From Zygnema cylindricum (Eukaryota; Streptophyta; Zygnematophyceae; Zygnematales; Zygnemataceae): a DNA stretch of 43,585 nucleotides. The DNA lies in the NCBI GenBank assembly GCA_037447655.1, contig JBBHKE010001885.1, forward strand, positions 22,865 to 66,449, read 5' to 3'. Shown here one piece after another: positions 23,001 through 34,663 of this stretch (its first letter is position 1; every line of letters begins with the position of its first letter). Position numbers and translations under genes: made by a program. Under the pieces are notes generated by a model. That model searched no databases. It was not told the DNA's origin and saw only the letters and a program-made list of their open reading frames with translations.

Positions 23001-26000
23001 TTCTTGTTAGCGCTAACAGTTTGTGTTAGTTAGGTAACAATTCTTGTTAGTGTTAACAGTTTGTGTAATTTAGGTAACAATTCTTGTTAGAGCTAACAGT
23101 TTCTGTAAGTTAGGTAACAATTCTTGTTAGCGCTAACAGTTTGTGTAAGTTAGATAACAATTCTTGTTAGCGCTATCAGTTTGTGTAATTTAGATAACAA
23201 TTCGTGTTAGCGCTAACAGTTTGTGTAATGTAGATAATAATAGCGCTAACAGTTTGTGTCAGTTAGGTAACAATTCTTGTTAGCGCTAACAGTTTGTGTA
23301 AGTTAGATAACAATTATTGTTAGCGCTAACAGTTTGTGTAAGTTAGGTAACAATTCTTGTTAGCCCTAATAGTTTGTGTAATTTAGATAACAATTTTTGT
23401 TAGCGCTAACAGTTTGTGTAAATTAGGTAACAATTCTTGTTAGCCCTAATAGATTGTGTAATTTAGATAACAATTTCTGTTAGCACTAACAGTTTGTGTA
23501 AGTTAGATAACAATTCTTGTTAGCGCTATCAGTTTGTGTAATTTAGATAACAATTCTTATTAGCGCTAACAGTTTGTGTAATGTAGATAATAATTTCTAT
23601 AATCGCTAATAGTTTGTGTAAGTTAGGTAACAATTCCTGTTAGCGCTAACTGTTTGTGAAGTTAGGTAACAATTCCTGTTAGCGCTAACAGTTTCTGTAA
23701 GTTAGGTAACAATTCCTATTAACGCTAACAGTTTGTGTAATTTAGATAACAATTCCTGTTAGCGCTAACAGTTTGTGTAATGTAGATAACAATTTATATT
23801 AGATCTAACAGTTTGTGTAAGTTAGGTAACAATTCCTGTTAGCGCTAATAGTTTGTGTAAGTTAGGTAACAATTGTTGTTAGCCCTAAGAGTTTGTGTAA
23901 TTTAGATAACAATTCTTGTTAGCGCTAACAGTTTGTGTAATTTAGGTAACAATTCCTGTTAGCGCTAACAGGTTCAGTAAGTTAGGTAACAATTCCTATT
24001 TGCATTAACACAGTGTGTAATGTAGATAACAATTCCTATTAGAGCTAAGAGTTTGTGTAAGTTAGGCAACAATTGCTGTTAGCCCTAAGAGTTTGTGTAA
24101 TTTAGATAACAATTCTTGTAAGCGCTAACATTTTGTATAAGTTAGATAACAATTCTTGTTAGCGCTAACAGTTTGTGTTAGTTAGGTAACAATTCTTGTA
24201 AGTGTTAACAGCTTGTGTAATTTAGGTAACAATTCTTGTTAGAGCTAACAGTTTGTGTAATTTATATAACAATTTCTGTTAGCGCTAATAGTTTGTGTAA
24301 GTTAGATAACAATTCTTGTTAGCGCTATCAGTTTGTGTAATTTAGATAACAATTCTTCTTAGCACTAACAGTTTGTGTAATGTAGATTATAATTTCTATA
24401 TTCGCTAATAGTTTGTGTAAGTTAGGTAACAATTCCTGTTAGCGCTAACAGTTTGTGTAAGTTAGGTAACAATTCCTGTTAGCGCTAACAGTTTCTGTAA
24501 GTTAGGTAACAATTCCTATTAGCGCTAATAGTTTGTGTAATTTAGATAACAATTCGTGTTAGCGCTAACAGTTTGTGTAATGTAGATAATAATAGCGCTA
24601 ACAGTTTGTGTCAGTTAGGTAACAATTCTTGTTAGCGCTAACAGTTTGTGTAAGTTAGATAACAATTATTGTTAGCGCTAACAGTTTGTGTAAGTTAGGT
24701 AACAATTCTTGTTAGCCCTAATAGTTTGTGTAATTTAGATAACAATTTTTGTTAGCGCTAACAGTTTGTGTAAGTTAGATAACAATTCTTGTTAGCACTA
24801 TCAGTTTGTGTAATTTAGATAAGAATTCTTGTTAGCGCTAACAGTTTGTGTAATGTAGATAATAATTTCTATAATTGCTAATAGTTTGTGTAAGTTAGGT
24901 AACAATTCCTATTAACGCTAACAGTTTGTGTAATTTAGATAACAATTCCTGTTAGCGCTAACAGTTTGTGTAATGTAGATCATAATTTCTATTAGCGCTA
25001 ACAGTTTGTGTAAGTTAGGTAACAATTCTTGTTAGCGCTAACAGTTTGTGTAAGTTAGATAACAATTCTTGTTAGCGCGAACAGTTTGTGTAATTTAGAT
25101 AACAATTCTTAATAGCGCTAACAGTTTGTGTAATGTAGATAATAATTTCTATAATCGCTAATAGTTTGTGTAAGTTAGGTAACAATTCCTGTTAGCGCTA
25201 ACAGTTTGTGTAAGTTAGGTTACAATTCCTGTTAGCGCTAACAGTTTGTGTAAGTTAGGTAACAATTCTTGTAAGCGCTAACAGTTTGTGTAATTTAGGT
25301 AACAATTCTTGTTAGGGCTAACAGTTTCTGTAAGTTAGGTAACAATTCCTATTAGCGGTAACAGTTTGTGTACGTTAGGTAATAATTCCTGTAAACACTA
25401 ACAGTTTGTGTAAGTTAAATAACAATTCTTGTTAGCGATATCAATTTGTGTAATTTAGATAACAATTCTTGTTAGCGCTATCAGTTTGTGTAATGTAGAT
25501 AATAATTTCTATTAGCGCTAACAGTTTGTGTCAGTTAGGTAACAAATCATGTTAGCGCTAAATGTTGTGTAAGTTAGATAACAATTCTTGTTAGCGCTAA
25601 CAGTTTGTGTAAGTTAAATAACAATTCTTGTTAGCGCTATCAATTTGTGTAATTTAGATAACAATTCTTGTTAGCGCTAAAAGTTTGTGTAATGTAGATA
25701 ATAATTTCTATAATTGCTAATAGTTTGTGTAAGTTAGGTAATTTAATTCTTGTTAGCGCTAACAGTTTGTGTAAGTTAGGTAACAATTCCTGTTAGCGCT
25801 AATAGTTTCTGTAAGTTAGGTAACAATTCCTATTAGCGCTAACAGTTTGTGTAATTTAGATAACAATTCCTGTTAGCGCTAACAGTTTCTGTAATGTCGA
25901 TAATAATTTCTATAAGCGCTAACAATTTGTGTAAGTTAGGTAACAATTCTTGTTAGCGCTAAGAGTTTGTGTAAGTTAGATAACAATTCTTGTTAGCGCT

Positions 26001-29000
26001 AACAGTTTGTGTAATTTAGATAACAATTCTTAATAGCGCTAAGAGTTTGTGTAATGTAGATAATAATTTCTATAATCGCTAATAGTTTGTGTAAGTTAGG
26101 TATTAATTCGTGTTAGCGCTAACAGTTTGTGTAAGTTAGGTAACAATTCTTGTTAGCGCTAACAGTTTGTGTAAGTTAGGTAACAATTCTTGTTAGCGCT
26201 AAGAGTTTCTGTAATTTAGGTAACAATTCATGTTAGCGCTAACATTTTGTGTAAGTTAGGTAACAATTCTTGTAAGCGCTAACAGTTTGTGTAATTTAGG
26301 TAACAATTCCTGTTAGGGCTAACAGTTTTCTGTAAGTTAGATAACAATTCCTATTAGCGGTAACAGTTTGTGTAAGTTAGGTAATAATTCCTGTAAGCAC
26401 TAACAGTTTGTGTAAGTAAGGTAACAATTCCTGTAAGCACTAACGGTTTGTGTAATTTAAAAAACAATTCCTGTTAGCACTAATAGTTTGTGTAATTTAG
26501 ATAACAATTTCTATTTGCGCTAACTGTTTGTGTAAGTTAGGTAACAATTCCTGTCAGCGCTAATAGTTTGTGTAAGTTAGGTAATAATTGTTGTTAGCCC
26601 TAAGAGTTTGTGTTATCTAGATAACAATTCTTGTTAGCGCTAACAGTTTCTATAAGTTAGGTAACAATTCCTATTAGCATTAACAGTTTGTGTAAGTTAG
26701 GTAAAATTCCTATTAGCGCTAACAGTTTGTGTAATTTTGATAACAATTCTTGTTAGCGCTAACAGTTTGTGTAAGTTAGGTAACAATTGCTGTTAGCCCT
26801 AAGAATTTGCTTAATTTAGATAACAATTCTTGTAAGCGCTAACAATTTGTGTAAGTTAGATAACAATTCTTGTCAGCGCTAACAGTTTGTGTAAGTTTGG
26901 TAACAATTTTTGTTAGTGCTAATAGTTTGTGTAAGTTAGGTAACAATTCCTTTTAGCACTATCAGTTTGTGTAAGTTAGGTAACAATTCCTATTAGCACT
27001 AACAGTTTGTGTAATTTAGATAACAATTCCTGTTAGCGCTAATAGTTTGTGTAAGTTAGGTAACAATTTCTGTTAGCGCTAACAGTTTGTGTAATTTAGA
27101 TAACAATTCCTATTAGCGCTAATAGTTTGTGTAAGTTAGGTAACAATTCGTGTTAGCGCTAACATTTTCTGTAAGTTAGGTAACAATTGTTGTTAGCCCT
27201 AAGAGTTTGTGTAATTTAGATAACAATTACTGTAAGCGTTAATAGTTTGTGTAAGTTAGATAACAATTCTTGTTAGCGCTAACAGTTTGTGTAATTAAGA
27301 TAACAATTCTTGTTAGCGCTAACATTTTGTTATATTTAGGTTACAATTCTTGTTAGCGCTAACAGTTTCTTTAATTTAGGTAACAATTCCTATTAGCATT
27401 AACAGTTTGTGTAAGTTAGGTAACAATTACTATTAGCGCTAACAATTTGTGTATTTTAGATAACAATTTCTGTTAGCGCTAACAGTTTGTATAATGTAGA
27501 TAATAATTTCTATTAGCGCTAACAGTTTGTGTAAGTTGGGTAACAATTCCTTTTAGCGCTAACAGTTTGTGTATGTTATATAACAATTGTTGTTAGCCCT
27601 ACGAGTTTGTGTAATTTAAATAACAATTCCTGTAAGCGCTAACAGTTTGTGTAAGTTAGATAACAATTCTTGTTTGCGCTAATAGTTTGTATAATTTAGG
27701 TAATATTTCCTGTTAGCGCTAACAATTTGTGTAAGTTATGTAACAATCCTTGTTAACACTAATAGTTTGTGTAATTTATATAACAATTTCTGTTAGCGCT
27801 AATAGTTTGTGTAAGTTAGATAACAATTCTTGTTAGCGCTATCAGTTTGTGTAATTTAGATAACACTTCTTGTTAGCGCTAACAGTTTGTGTAATGTAGA
27901 TAATAATTTCTATAATCGCTAATAGTTTGTGTAAGTTAAGTAACAATTCCTGTTAGCGCTAACTGTTTCTGTAAGTTAGGTAACAATTCCTGTTAGCGCT
28001 AACAGTTTCTGTTAGTTAGGTAACAATTCATATTAGCGCTAACAGTTTGTGTAATTTAGATAACAATTCCTATTAGAGCTAACAGTTTGTGTAAGTTAGG
28101 TTACAATTCCTATTAGCGCTAACAGTTTGTGTAAGTTAGATAACAATTCTTATGAGCGCTAACAGTTTGTGTAATTTAGATAACAATCCTTAATAGCGCT
28201 TACAGTTTGTGTAATGTAGATAATAATTTCTATAATCGCTAATAGTTTGTGTAAGTTAGGTAAGAATTCCTGTTAGTGCTAACAGTTTGTGTAAGTAAGG
28301 TAACAATTCTTGTTAGCGCTAACATTTTGTGTAATTTAGGTAACAATTCTTGTAAGCGCTAACAGTTTGTGTAATTTAGGTAACAATTCTTGTAAGCGCT
28401 AACAGTTTGTGTAATTTAGGTAACAATTCATGTTAGGGCTAACAGTTTCTGTAAGTTAGGTAACAATTCTTGTAAGCACTAACAGTTTGTGTAATTTAGG
28501 TAAGAATTCCTGTAAGCACTAACAGTTTGTGTAAGTTAGGTAACAATTCCTGTAAGCACTAACAGTTTGTGTAATTTAGATAACAATTCCTGTTAGCACT
28601 AATAGTTTGTGTAATTTAGATAACAATTTCTATTTGCGCTAACAGTTTGTGTAAGTTAGGTAACAATTCGTGTAAGCGCTAACAGTTTGTGTAAGTTAGG
28701 TAACAATTGTTGTTAGCCCTAAGAGTTTGTGTAATCTAGATAACAATTTTTGTTAGCGCTAACAGTTTGTGTAAGTTAGGTAACAATTGCAATTAGCCTT
28801 AAGAGTTTGTGTAATTTAGATAACAATTCTTGTAAGCGCTAACAATTTGTGTAAGTTAGGTAACAATTCTTGTAAGCGCTAACAGTTTGTGTAATTTAGG
28901 TAACAATTCCTGTTAGGGATAACAGTTTCTTTAAGTTAGGTAACAATTCTTGTAAGCGCTAACAGTTTGTGTAATTTAGGTAACAATTCCTGTAAGCCCT

Positions 29001-30253
29001 AACAGTTTGTGTAAGTTAGGTAACAATTCCTATTAGCACTATCAGTTTGTGTAAGTTAGGTAACAATTCCTATTAGCACTAACAGTTTGTGTAATTTAGA
29101 TAACAATTCGTGTTAGCACTAATAGTTTGTGTAATTTAGATAACAATTGTTGTAAGCGCTAACAGTTTGTTTAAGTTAGATAACAAATCTTGTTAGCGCT
29201 AACAGTTTGTGTAATTTAGATAACAATTCTTGTTAGCGCTAACATTTTGTCAAATTTAGGTTACAATTCCTGTTAGCGCTAACAGTTTATGTAAGTTAGG
29301 TAACAATTCCTATTAGCATTAACAGTTTGTGTAAGTTAGGTAACAATTACTATTAGCGCTAACAGTTTGTGTATTTTAGATAATAATTTCTATTAGCGCT
29401 AACAGTTTGTGTAAGTTAGGTCAGAATTCTTTTTAGCGCTAACAGTTTGTGTATGTTATATAACAATTGTTGTTAGCCCTAAGAGTTTGTGTTATTTAAA
29501 TAACAATTCTTGTAAGCGCTAACAGTTTGTGTAATTTAGATAACAATTCATGTTAGCGCTAATAGTTTGTGTAATGTAGATAACAATTCCTATTAGAGCT
29601 AACAGTTTGTGTAATTTAGATAACAATTCTTGTTAGCGCAAATAGTTTGTGTAAGTTAGGTAACAATGGTTGTTAGCCCTAATAGTTTGTGTAATTTAGA
29701 TAATAATTCTTGTAAGCGCTAAGAGTTTGTGTAAGTTAGATTACAATTCTTGTTATCGCTAACAGTTTGTGTAATTTATATATCAATTCTTGTTTGCGCT
29801 AACAGTTTGTAAAATTTAGGTAACATTTCCTGTTAGCGCTAACAGTTTGTGTAATTTAGATAACAAATTTTGTTAGCGTTAACAGTTTGTGTAATAGGTA
29901 ACAATTCGTGTTAGCGTTAACAGTTTGTGCCTGTTAGGAAAAAAATCATGTTAGCGCTTACAGTTTCTGTAGTTTAAATAACAATTATTAACAACATTAA
30001 CAATTTGTGTAATTTAGATAACAATTCCTAGAAGTGCTAACAGTTTGAGTCATTTAGATAACAATTAATTTTAGCGTTAACAGTTTGTGTAAGTAAGGTA
30101 ACAATTCCTGTTAGTGGTGACAATTTGTGTAAGTTAGGTACAGTTCATGTTAGCGGTAACAGATTGTGTAATTTAGATAAAAATTCTTGTTAGCGTTAAC
30201 AGTTTGTGAAAGTTAGGTAACGATTCATGTTAGCGCTAATAGTTTGTGTAAGT
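20067..30253 (+). repeat. Satellite B2 array (about 255 monomers)
   Basis: Plus-oriented 40-bp monomers; 23121-23160 is representative. The dominant core, TGTTAGCGCTAACA, is a perfect 14-bp palindrome. It is preceded by TAACAATTC, so TAACAA and TTGTTA also form a 6-bp dyad around TTC. Variant cores (TTAGCCCTAA, TTAGCACTAA, TAAGCGCTAA, TTAGAGCTAA) recur in ordered patterns that define higher-order repeats. The 21011-24270 part is the partner of 13709-17208. Degeneracy rises towards the right end (29880-30250). No ORF of interest. Confidence 0.96.
21011..24270 (+). repeat. Partner copy of the duplicated B2 block (3.26 kb)
   Basis: Collinear with 13709-17208 over its whole length apart from the 240-bp extra duplication in the other copy. 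Here both flanks are B2 as well, so this is the more likely source locus. At the right end the sequence continues TATATAACAATTTCTG in register, whereas the other copy jumps to B1 after TATATAAC. Confidence 0.9.
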
Positions 30254-31276
30254 TGTTGTCCATAGCATTTTTCAGCCATGGATTTCTTTTCGGAAGCACC
30301 ACAGACTACTCCAAAAATAGCCTACTTGCAATCCACTCAAAATTCTAAAGAATTAACAAACCAATCTGAAACTACACAAAAAATATTCCCTAGGTCACTT
30401 AGTATCCCCACCAAATTTCATATAAACCTAGTAACCAGAATTACCACATCACCCAGTCAAAGTTGCAGAAAAACAGCCTGCCAGAACTTTGAAAAATCTG
30501 ACCAACTTAACAATGAAGCCCCAAGCAAACCAGACTTACGCTAGGTCTGAAAATTTGCCATAATTTTTCCAATACAAGAAGGAACACACATGCAAAACTT
30601 CAGATAATTTTGCCAATAGAAGTGAGAGAAATTCTAAGATGAAATTCCCAAAAAGGAGCATTAACAGTTTCTGTCCAAAAGTTCTTAAGTCTAAAAATGA
30701 CTAAGTCCTACAAATATACACTACAGCTTACTACTAACTGTACAGAGGCATACCAACCGTACGTAATAAATCAACTACCTCTATTAATGTGAGTGTACGT
30801 GAGATCTAACTAATAATTAATACACAGGGCAAAACATTGTTAAATATTTACAAGTCTTATGAATTCCGTCAAACAAATCAGGACCGTCCAAAGTAAATAT
30901 CATGTGATGGACGCGATTTCGCGTCCCTCACCAAACTGACGGCGTCGTCGTCCGTATATCTTATTCGGCATCCTTGCTGTCGTGTCGCGTGGTCACACAA
31001 TCCACTTGACGAAGTGACGTCATCTCATCCAAATTAATCCGTACCTTTGACTTACACATTTCGTACCTTTTCATATGTTTGTTCGCGCCACTCAAATAGT
31101 TCCGTACGTCCCAAAACAAGTAGTATCATCACTCCCCCAATCCGCAAATCCCTTCGAACCTCCACAGTAACTCCAAATATCATACGCATTAAAATCGCGT
31201 ACTGTATTCACGAAACATTGTGTAAACACGAAATGACGCGTACGCACGAAACTAACTTTTCAAAAACAACATAAGT
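30249..31276 (+). mobile_element. Solo LTR (1018 bp) with 5-bp target-site duplication
   Basis: A single non-satellite island in the B2 array. Its outer ends are TGTTGT (from 30254) and ACAACA (to 31271), a perfect 6-bp terminal inverted pair with the TG...CA ends of LTRs. It is flanked on both sides by TAAGT (30249-30253 and 31272-31276), and removing the island plus one TAAGT restores a normal monomer. Only one LTR and no internal genes are present, as left by LTR-LTR recombination. An 88-residue ORF at 30278-30544 has no recognisable domain and is probably chance. A perfect inverted repeat, GGACGCGA-TT-TCGCGTCC, lies at 30909-30926. Orientation is not determined. Confidence 0.8.
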
Positions 31277-32827
31277 TAGGAAAAATATCATGTTAGCGCT
31301 AACACTATCTGTAGTTTGGATAACAATTCATATTAGCGTTAACAATTTGTGTAATTTAGATAACAATTTCTATAAGTGCTAACAGTTTATGTAATTTAGA
31401 TAACAATTTATGTTAAGATAGGTAACAATTCCTGTTAGTGCTAACAGTTTGTGTAAGTAAGGTAACATTTCATGTTAGCGGTAACAGTTTGTGTAATTTC
31501 GATAACAATTCTTGTAAGCGCTAACTGATTAAGTAATTTAGATAACAATTTTTGTTAGCGCAAAAAGTTTGTATAATTTAGATAACAATTACTGTTAGCG
31601 CTAACTGTTTGTGTAAATTAGGTAACAATTCCTGTGAGCGCTAATAGTTTGTGTAATTTAGAGAACAATTCCTGTTAGCGCTTACACTTTATGTAAGTTA
31701 TGTAGCAATTCTATTAGCCCTTACAGTTTGTGTAATTTAGATAACAATTTTAGAGTGCTAACAGTTCATGTAAGTTAGGTAACAATTCACGTTAGCGTTA
31801 ACAATTTGTGTAAGTTAGGTAACAACACCTGTTAGCGCTAACGGTTTGTGTAATTTAGATATATATTCTTGTTAGCGCTAACAATTTGTGTTATTTAGAT
31901 AACAATTCTTGTTAGCGCTAAAAGTGTGTGTAAGTTAGATAACATTTCTTGTTAGCGCTAACAGTTTGTGTAATTTAGATAACAATTCTTGTTAGCGCTA
32001 ACAATTTGCGTAATTTGAATAACAATTCCTGTTAGCGCTCAGAGTTTGAGTATTTTAGATAACACTTCCTATAAGCGCTAACAGTTTGTTTTATTTAAAT
32101 AAAAAAACCTATTAGCGGTAATAGTTTGTGTAATTTAGATATCAATTCCTCTTAGCGCTTACAGTTTGTGTAAGTTATGTAACAATTACTGTTAGCGCTA
32201 ACAACTTGTGTAAGTTAAGTAACAATTCTTGTTAGCGCTAACAATTTGTGTAGTGTGGAAACAATTCGAGTTAGCGCTAACAGTTTGTGTAATATAGATA
32301 ACAATTCCTGTTAGCGCTAACAATTTGTGTAATTAAGATAACAATCGTGTTACTCCTAACAGTTTGTGTAAGTTAGGTAACATTTCTTGTTAGCGCTGAT
32401 TGTTTGTGTAATTTAGATAACAATTCCTGTTAGCGCTAACAGTTTGTGTAATTTAGGTACAATTGTTTTTATTGGTAACAGTTTGTGTTATTATATAACA
32501 ATTCGTGTTAACACTAATATTTTGTGTAATTTAGATAACAATTCCTGTTAGCGCTAAAAATTTGTGTAAGTTAGGTAACAATTTAGTTAGCGCTAACAGC
32601 TTGTGTAAGCGAAGTAACAATTGTTGTTAGGGCTAACAGTTTGTGTAAGTTAGATAACAATTTTTGTTAGCGGTAATAATTTGCGTAAATTAGGTAACAA
32701 TTCTTGTTAGCGCTAACAGTTTGTGTTATTTAAGTAAGAGTTCCTATCAGCGCTAACAGTTTGTGAAATTAAGATAAACATACTTGTTAGAGCTAACAGT
32801 TTATTTAAGTTAGGTAACAATTCCTAT
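31277..32827 (+). repeat. Satellite B2 array, right-hand end (about 39 monomers)
   Basis: Continuation of B2 beyond the solo LTR, more degenerate than the central array, with many 1-3 bp indels and several short units (near 31415, 31765, 32340). It ends at 32827, where the copia LTR begins within a monomer (ATTCCTAT then TGAAAAG). Confidence 0.93.
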
Positions 32828-33310
32828 TGAAAAGTAAGCTTTAGTAAGCCTTAGAAATTTGAGTCTAGGACTTAGAATATTTTTGGAATATCAACTCTTC
32901 AATATTGACCAAATTTAGTGTGGATTTTTTGTAGTATCTACACGAATACTTATCTTTAAGTTAATTAGTGTGTAGGGCCGCCAATGAATGTAGACGTGAT
33001 AAGAATCGCACGGATTCTTAGGGTATAGATATTGTTAGTGGACAATTGTGGTCCAAACACTTCGATTTTTGTCAGTAGGCTATCTGGTGAACCTTGTACA
33101 TACGTTTTAGATATTTTGAGGATCTTTAGAGTATTGAATTCAATTAGGAATAATCAGTTTGATACAGAATGTATATTCTACACAAGAGTTAAGGAAATGA
33201 GAGCCTTGAGTGCAGTTTAAGGTGTTTTATGCTCTATTGTCTCTAATTTGCTTGTAGTACATGTTTGTTTGGTTGAAAGACCTCTTTCTTTGGGAGTAAC
33301 ATATCTTATA
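32828..33310 (+). mobile_element. 5' LTR of copia element 1
   Basis: Begins TGAAAAGTAAGC at the satellite junction. It matches, base for base over most of its length and in reverse orientation, the LTRs at 37502-37982 and 43100-43579, which fixes the left boundary. The right boundary, where the other copies read CTTACA and this one CTTATA, is tentative: no canonical tRNA primer site follows it. A 62-codon ORF (33032-33220) within it is non-coding. Differences among the three LTRs are of the order of several percent by eye, so none is a very recent insertion. Confidence 0.85.
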
Positions 33311-33360
33311 ATATAGATCTAGTCTTTTAGGCATTTCTCTTTGGGTTTGCTTCCGCTAAT
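33311..33360 (+). other. Untranslated leader of copia element 1
   Basis: About 50 bp between the tentative LTR end and the gag start position. It contains GATCTAGTC and TTTGGGTTTGCTTC, conserved in the leaders of the two minus-strand copies. No clear TGG-initiated primer-binding site is visible. Confidence 0.5.
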
Positions 33361-34224
33361 ATATTTGATAATGGCTCAGCTCCTATTGCAAGTGCTCCTA
33401 TTAGCCCTAGTGCTCCACCTGCTCCTGCTGGTGCAAGTGTGACTCATAGTGGGAGTGGATCACAGCCGAGTCTAAATGCCCATGACCTTCAACAGGTTAT
33501 GGGCCCATCGCCCAAATTGCCTATTTTTGACGGAACTGACTACTTATACTGAGAAGATATGTTGAGCTCATATTTCGAGGAGAGGGATTTGTCACCCATT
33601 CTGGAAGGAACAGCGGATGTGACTGCGCCGGATTGGAGAACGAAGAATCTCCATTGCCTCAACGTCTTGAAGCAGTCTATGACAAAAGATTTGGTAATGT
33701 CGTATCTTGAGATGAAGAAAGCATCTGATGTTTGCTTTAGTGTACGTGCTGTGTATGTTCAGCTAGATGTTACCGTCTAGACTAACATAGCCACTCAGAT
33801 TTCTGAATTTAAGTATTCTGGAGGTAGTATGTCAGATCATTGTCATGCTATGAAAAGGTTGTTTCTTCAGAGTACTAGTGCAGGTGGGGACTTTTCACCA
33901 CCTCAGCAAGCTATGTTGTTGATGAGAACTTTGCCCGATGAATATAAGGGAGCCATGGATAGGCTTAGGGCTATTCCACAGCGTCAATGGAACATAGCAT
34001 TAGCAATTCAACTTATTTTGAGTGAAGAAGCTAACCAAATGTCACAAAGAGGTAGTACTTAGTCTGTTTAAGCATTAGCTAACCAGTTTTTGGATTCTAA
34101 GATTGGCAGTGGCAGTGGTAGAGGTAGTGGTCCTAGAAGGTCACCTTTGACATGCTATTACTGTGATGAAAAGAGGCATGTGTTCAGAATGTGTAATGCA
34201 TACAAGAGAGCGAAAGCCACATGA
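33361..34224 (+). pseudogene. Copia element 1 gag, start codon lost and several stops
   Basis: Homologous copies begin ATGTCT; here the same position (33361) reads ATATTT, so the start is lost. The frame gives a Pro/Ala/Ser-rich N terminus, then KLPIFDGTDYLY, where the expected Trp is TGA (33550-33552). It continues through the capsid-type segment LLMRTLPDEYKGAMDRL and QWNIALAIQLIL, with further stops TAG (33778-33780), TAG (34060-34062), TAA (34069-34071) and TGA (34222-34224). Near the C terminus lies a CX2CX4HX4C zinc knuckle (34153-34194, CYYCDEKRHVFRMC) for RNA binding, preceded by a Gly/Ser/Arg linker. The domain order is normal for copia Gag. Confidence 0.9.
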
Positions 34225-34655
34225 AATTTTTGATCTGGATGCGGGTTCCCTCTCAATCAGGTGGTCGCCCAAATGCTCTCTTCAACGAACTTAAGGAGGA
34301 GGACGTGAGCAGCTTTCCCGACAACAGTGCAAAGAAATACTTTGCGATGGCACAAGCAACGGAAGGCGTGGAGGAAGACGAATGGATTATGGACTCCGAC
34401 GCATTTGCCCACATTAGCCGCATTTAACATCAATTTGAGAGTATTCAATCTATTTCACCCATCAAAATTTATTTTAGTGATGATACATTTGTTGAGTCGA
34501 AAGCAAAGGGGAGGGTGTCACTTATGTTGAATGTAGAGGGAAAACCTGTGAAAAGGGTCTTCGAAGATGTGTTGCATGTCCCAGCTTTTAAAATAAATTT
34601 TTTATCTACATCAGTGGTAGAAAATAAATGTTTTAAAACTATATGTGAAATGGAA
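34225..34655 (+). pseudogene. Copia element 1 protease region, mutated active site
   Basis: Shifted in frame relative to gag. Frame 3 encodes an acidic segment (EGVEEDEWIMDSD) in which the aspartic-protease motif DSG is DSD (34392-34400). The Gly next to the catalytic Asp is replaced, so the enzyme would be expected to be inactive even without the TAA at 34425-34427. The frame continues through SDDTFVESKAKGRVSL and LHVPAFKINFLST, typical of the copia stretch before the integrase zinc-binding domain. A further frame change occurs near 34655. Confidence 0.82.
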
Positions 34656-34663
34656 AGAAAACA

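Noticed and set aside
30278-30544. 88-codon ORF as a host gene
   Set aside because: It lies wholly inside the solo LTR, has no recognisable domain, and its composition is that of chance AT-rich sequence.
1903-32827. CRISPR-like array (regular short repeats)
   Set aside because: Every 40 bp is repeat; there are no unique spacers of constant length, no cas genes, and the surroundings are eukaryotic retroelements.
33032-33220. 62-codon ORF downstream of the satellite
   Set aside because: It is inside the copia LTR. The frame is not expected to be coding, and the two other LTR copies differ by substitutions throughout this stretch.
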